From a virus, in IMG/VR virus record IMGVR_UViG_3300033149_004693, positions 1-22,521 of that record: a stretch of 22,521 nucleotides of DNA, one strand, 5' to 3'. Each line of letters begins with the position of its first letter. Positions within the stretch are counted from its first letter, which is position 1. Below, piece after piece: positions 20,867 to 22,521 of the stretch. Both the position numbers and the translations under genes were made by a program. The notes under the pieces were generated by a model. It was not told the origin of the DNA, searched no databases, and was given only the letters and a program-made list of their open reading frames with translations.

Positions 20867-22521
20867 GAAAAACAGTATTTGTAATAACAACAATATTACT
20901 TTTAACTTTTGGAGGAGTATTGGCAATAGATGACTATACGAATTATTTTCATGATAATGTGTCCATATATCAGGGGTTAAATTATATTAATTTCTCTGTA
21001 ACAGGAGCAGATAGTATTAATCTAACTGGAAACATAACAGGCACTGGATGGAATATGTTTTTGGTTTCATGGTCATTACTAAGAGAACTTCCTCATTACA
21101 TTGCTAATAACTACACCAATAATAGCATTTACCTTGCTGGACATATATCGAGTTACTATACAAAAGATACCGGCATATCAGATGAAATAGTATCAGCCTT
21201 TGTTAACAGAACAGGCGACACAATGACGGGAAACTTAAGCATATATGACGGGACAAACTGGGTTAATATTACAAATGACGGAAACATAAACCTTACAGGA
21301 TATTATTACGGAGAGCCTTTAGATGGCGGTCTTGGTTCGGGAATATTATCGGCTGACAGCATAAATAATAAAGGCAGGGTTGGAATACAATATCATGGCG
21401 GGCTATATATAGAATATCCCAACATGGTTGTAAGGCTTGTAAAGACAAATGGAACTGTGGTAATTTGTAATGTGGCTGGAGCAAACATATCAGTAGCTGA
21501 CAACCAGCATTCAGTTTATTATGTTGATTCAAGCTGTTCAGTTTCAAGCACTACATTTTCAAATTATATAGCAACAAACTTATCACCCGGAGGTATATCA
21601 GACATATTTAATGTTATGTGCCATAACAGCAAATGCGAAATTTATTCTGGAAGAACAGTTCAGAACAAGCAAAATATACAGGCACGGAAAACCAGCTTAA
21701 ACACCGAGCATTTAAAAATCGTCAGCGGAATGATAGAAGACCATGCCGATGATAATTTTGGATATTTCAATATCAGTACTGGGAAATATGTTTTTATAAG
21801 CAGTGTTGTTGATACAACAGAACAAGCAACCAATGTCAATGGAATGGAACTTATCTATAAATCAGGCGGAAGCTGGGTTTATGCCAATCAAAGCGGGCTT
21901 AACATAAGCTCATGCTCTGATGGGAATGATGTGATTGCATGTTCAAGCGACCTTTACAGGCGTTATTATATTTTCATGGTGGGTTTCTCTAATGGAATTG
22001 ATTCGAGTGAAATACACCAGCTCATAGCCTCTGATTCGGATACTTATAACAATATAGGAGATTGTGTAGACGTTGAAAGCAATCCAATCAGCTATACACT
22101 ACCTGACGAATTTAAATATGTTGCAATTCCGCTTTATTTTTACTGCGGAAGGAGCAGTGATACATCATGGCGTGACGGTTGGGTAAGGATTGTCAATGCT
22201 GAGCAGTCAGGCGGAATAATACCTGATTTAAGCCCTTATGCAAGGACTGACCAAGATGAAAACTGGGGTAGTTATAACATAACAGCAAACTGGATAATAG
22301 CCAAATTGGTATGGTCTTATTTAAGAGAGTTGCCTCATCATATAGCAAACAATTACACCAACAACACCATGTATTTTGCTGGGCATCTGCCGAGTTATTA
22401 TACTGGCGGTGGCGGTACTGAAAGCATCTGCAATGACTATAACTGTACAAATATACTTTATGATGCCAACGAATCTTCGCTGAATGTGAATCAATCTGAT
22501 TATCTGGGCGAACACATAGCA
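20863..22521 (+). CDS. Tail-fibre-like secreted protein, partial (runs off the right edge)
   Basis: The frame is open from ATG 20863 to the last base, 553 codons. GGAGGAGG (20846-20853) is 9 bases before the ATG. Residues 1-21 (MRKTVFVITTILLLTFGGVLA) are a clear Sec signal peptide, unusual for a tail fibre. Then come fibre elements: NRTGDTMTGNLSI (115-127), a collar-type repeat, and INLTG motifs. A 31-residue unit, WSLLRELPHYIANNYTN..., occurs at 70-100 and, with about three-quarters identity, at 484-514, and may be a trimer or coiled-coil shaft module. Many N-x-S/T sequons and about ten Cys. From about 21300 codons shift to GGC and AGC, unlike the neighbours, which suggests mosaic origin. 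Could also be a cell-surface adhesin. Confidence 0.7.
   Translation, partial: MRKTVFVITTILLLTFGGVLAIDDYTNYFHDNVSIYQGLNYINFSVTGADSINLTGNITGTGWNMFLVSWSLLRELPHYIANNYTNNSIYLAGHISSYYTKDTGISDEIVSAFVNRTGDTMTGNLSIYDGTNWVNITNDGNINLTGYYYGEPLDGGLGSGILSADSINNKGRVGIQYHGGLYIEYPNMVVRLVKTNGTVVICNVAGANISVADNQHSVYYVDSSCSVSSTTFSNYIATNLSPGGISDIFNVMCHNSKCEIYSGRTVQNKQNIQARKTSLNTEHLKIVSGMIEDHADDNFGYFNISTGKYVFISSVVDTTEQATNVNGMELIYKSGGSWVYANQSGLNISSCSDGNDVIACSSDLYRRYYIFMVGFSNGIDSSEIHQLIASDSDTYNNIGDCVDVESNPISYTLPDEFKYVAIPLYFYCGRSSDTSWRDGWVRIVNAEQSGGIIPDLSPYARTDQDENWGSYNITANWIIAKLVWSYLRELPHHIANNYTNNTMYFAGHLPSYYTGGGGTESICNDYNCTNILYDANESSLNVNQSDYLGEHIA

Noticed and set aside
1-22521. tRNA genes, rRNA genes, CRISPR arrays, insertion sequences, integrase or attachment sites
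   Set aside because: No cloverleaf-like segment, regularly spaced repeats, transposase motif or integrase was seen by eye; all repeats found are two- to four-copy and promoter- or gene-linked. A tRNA scan would settle the first point.

Overview
The window looks like the packaging and head-morphogenesis part of a tailed (HK97-type) virus or provirus of an archaeon. Every supported gene is on the + strand, densely packed, often with ATGA/TAATG-type junctions, and the DNA is AT-rich with heavy use of AGA/AGG and ATA codons. An archaeal host is indicated by an Alba chromatin protein, a Hjc-like resolvase, an archaeal AbrB-type regulator, TATA boxes about 25-30 bp upstream of ATGs that have little or no leader (at 1475 and 19127), and N-glycosylation-rich surface proteins with Sec signal peptides. 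The surface-protein style resembles that of DPANN-type archaea, but the host phylum cannot be fixed from this sequence. No integrase, attachment site, tRNA or CRISPR array was seen.

Layout. 1-550: partial gene, small broken ORFs, a PGDYG-like phage protein and a 42-bp direct repeat, probably a recombination scar. 554-5111: DNA-metabolism module with Hjc-like nuclease, tiny zinc protein, phosphoribosyltransferase, QueD, Alba, zinc ribbon, QueE, four-knuckle zinc protein, a 60-aa protein, and a ParB-DNA methyltransferase fusion. QueD and QueE are two consecutive steps towards preQ0, so with the methyltransferase they suggest that the viral DNA, or host tRNA, carries modified bases. 5215-6976: terminase small and large subunits. 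7055-7243: AbrB-like regulator behind two palindromic boxes. 7276-14267: portal-MuF fusion interrupted by an intein, gp10-like neck/minor head protein, a two-TM (holin-like) protein, a protease-scaffold polyprotein with a likely nested scaffold start, and the major capsid protein. 14378-15102: small head proteins. 15148-19058: surface and virion proteins, two with signal peptides. 19127-20506: glycosyltransferase-methyltransferase fusion. 20594-22521: tail-fibre-like genes, the last running off the right edge and carrying a signal peptide. Tail tube, tape measure, sheath and baseplate genes are not in this window.

Most distinctive points. (1) A 10-bp element YGACCATAAA, in tandem at 10-bp spacing directly upstream of two TATA boxes, recurs at the resolvase, queD and glycosyltransferase promoters and inside the protease-scaffold gene just before a putative internal scaffold start; this suggests a viral regulon. 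(2) A 7-deazaguanine/ParB-methylase/Alba operon. (3) An intein with a LAGLIDADG endonuclease in the portal, a protein that also carries zinc-knuckle insertions. (4) A set of Sec-exported, sequon-rich proteins plus a sugar-modifying fusion enzyme among the structural genes, pointing to a glycosylated exterior or remodelling of the host surface. Functional calls come from motif recognition only; no database search was possible.
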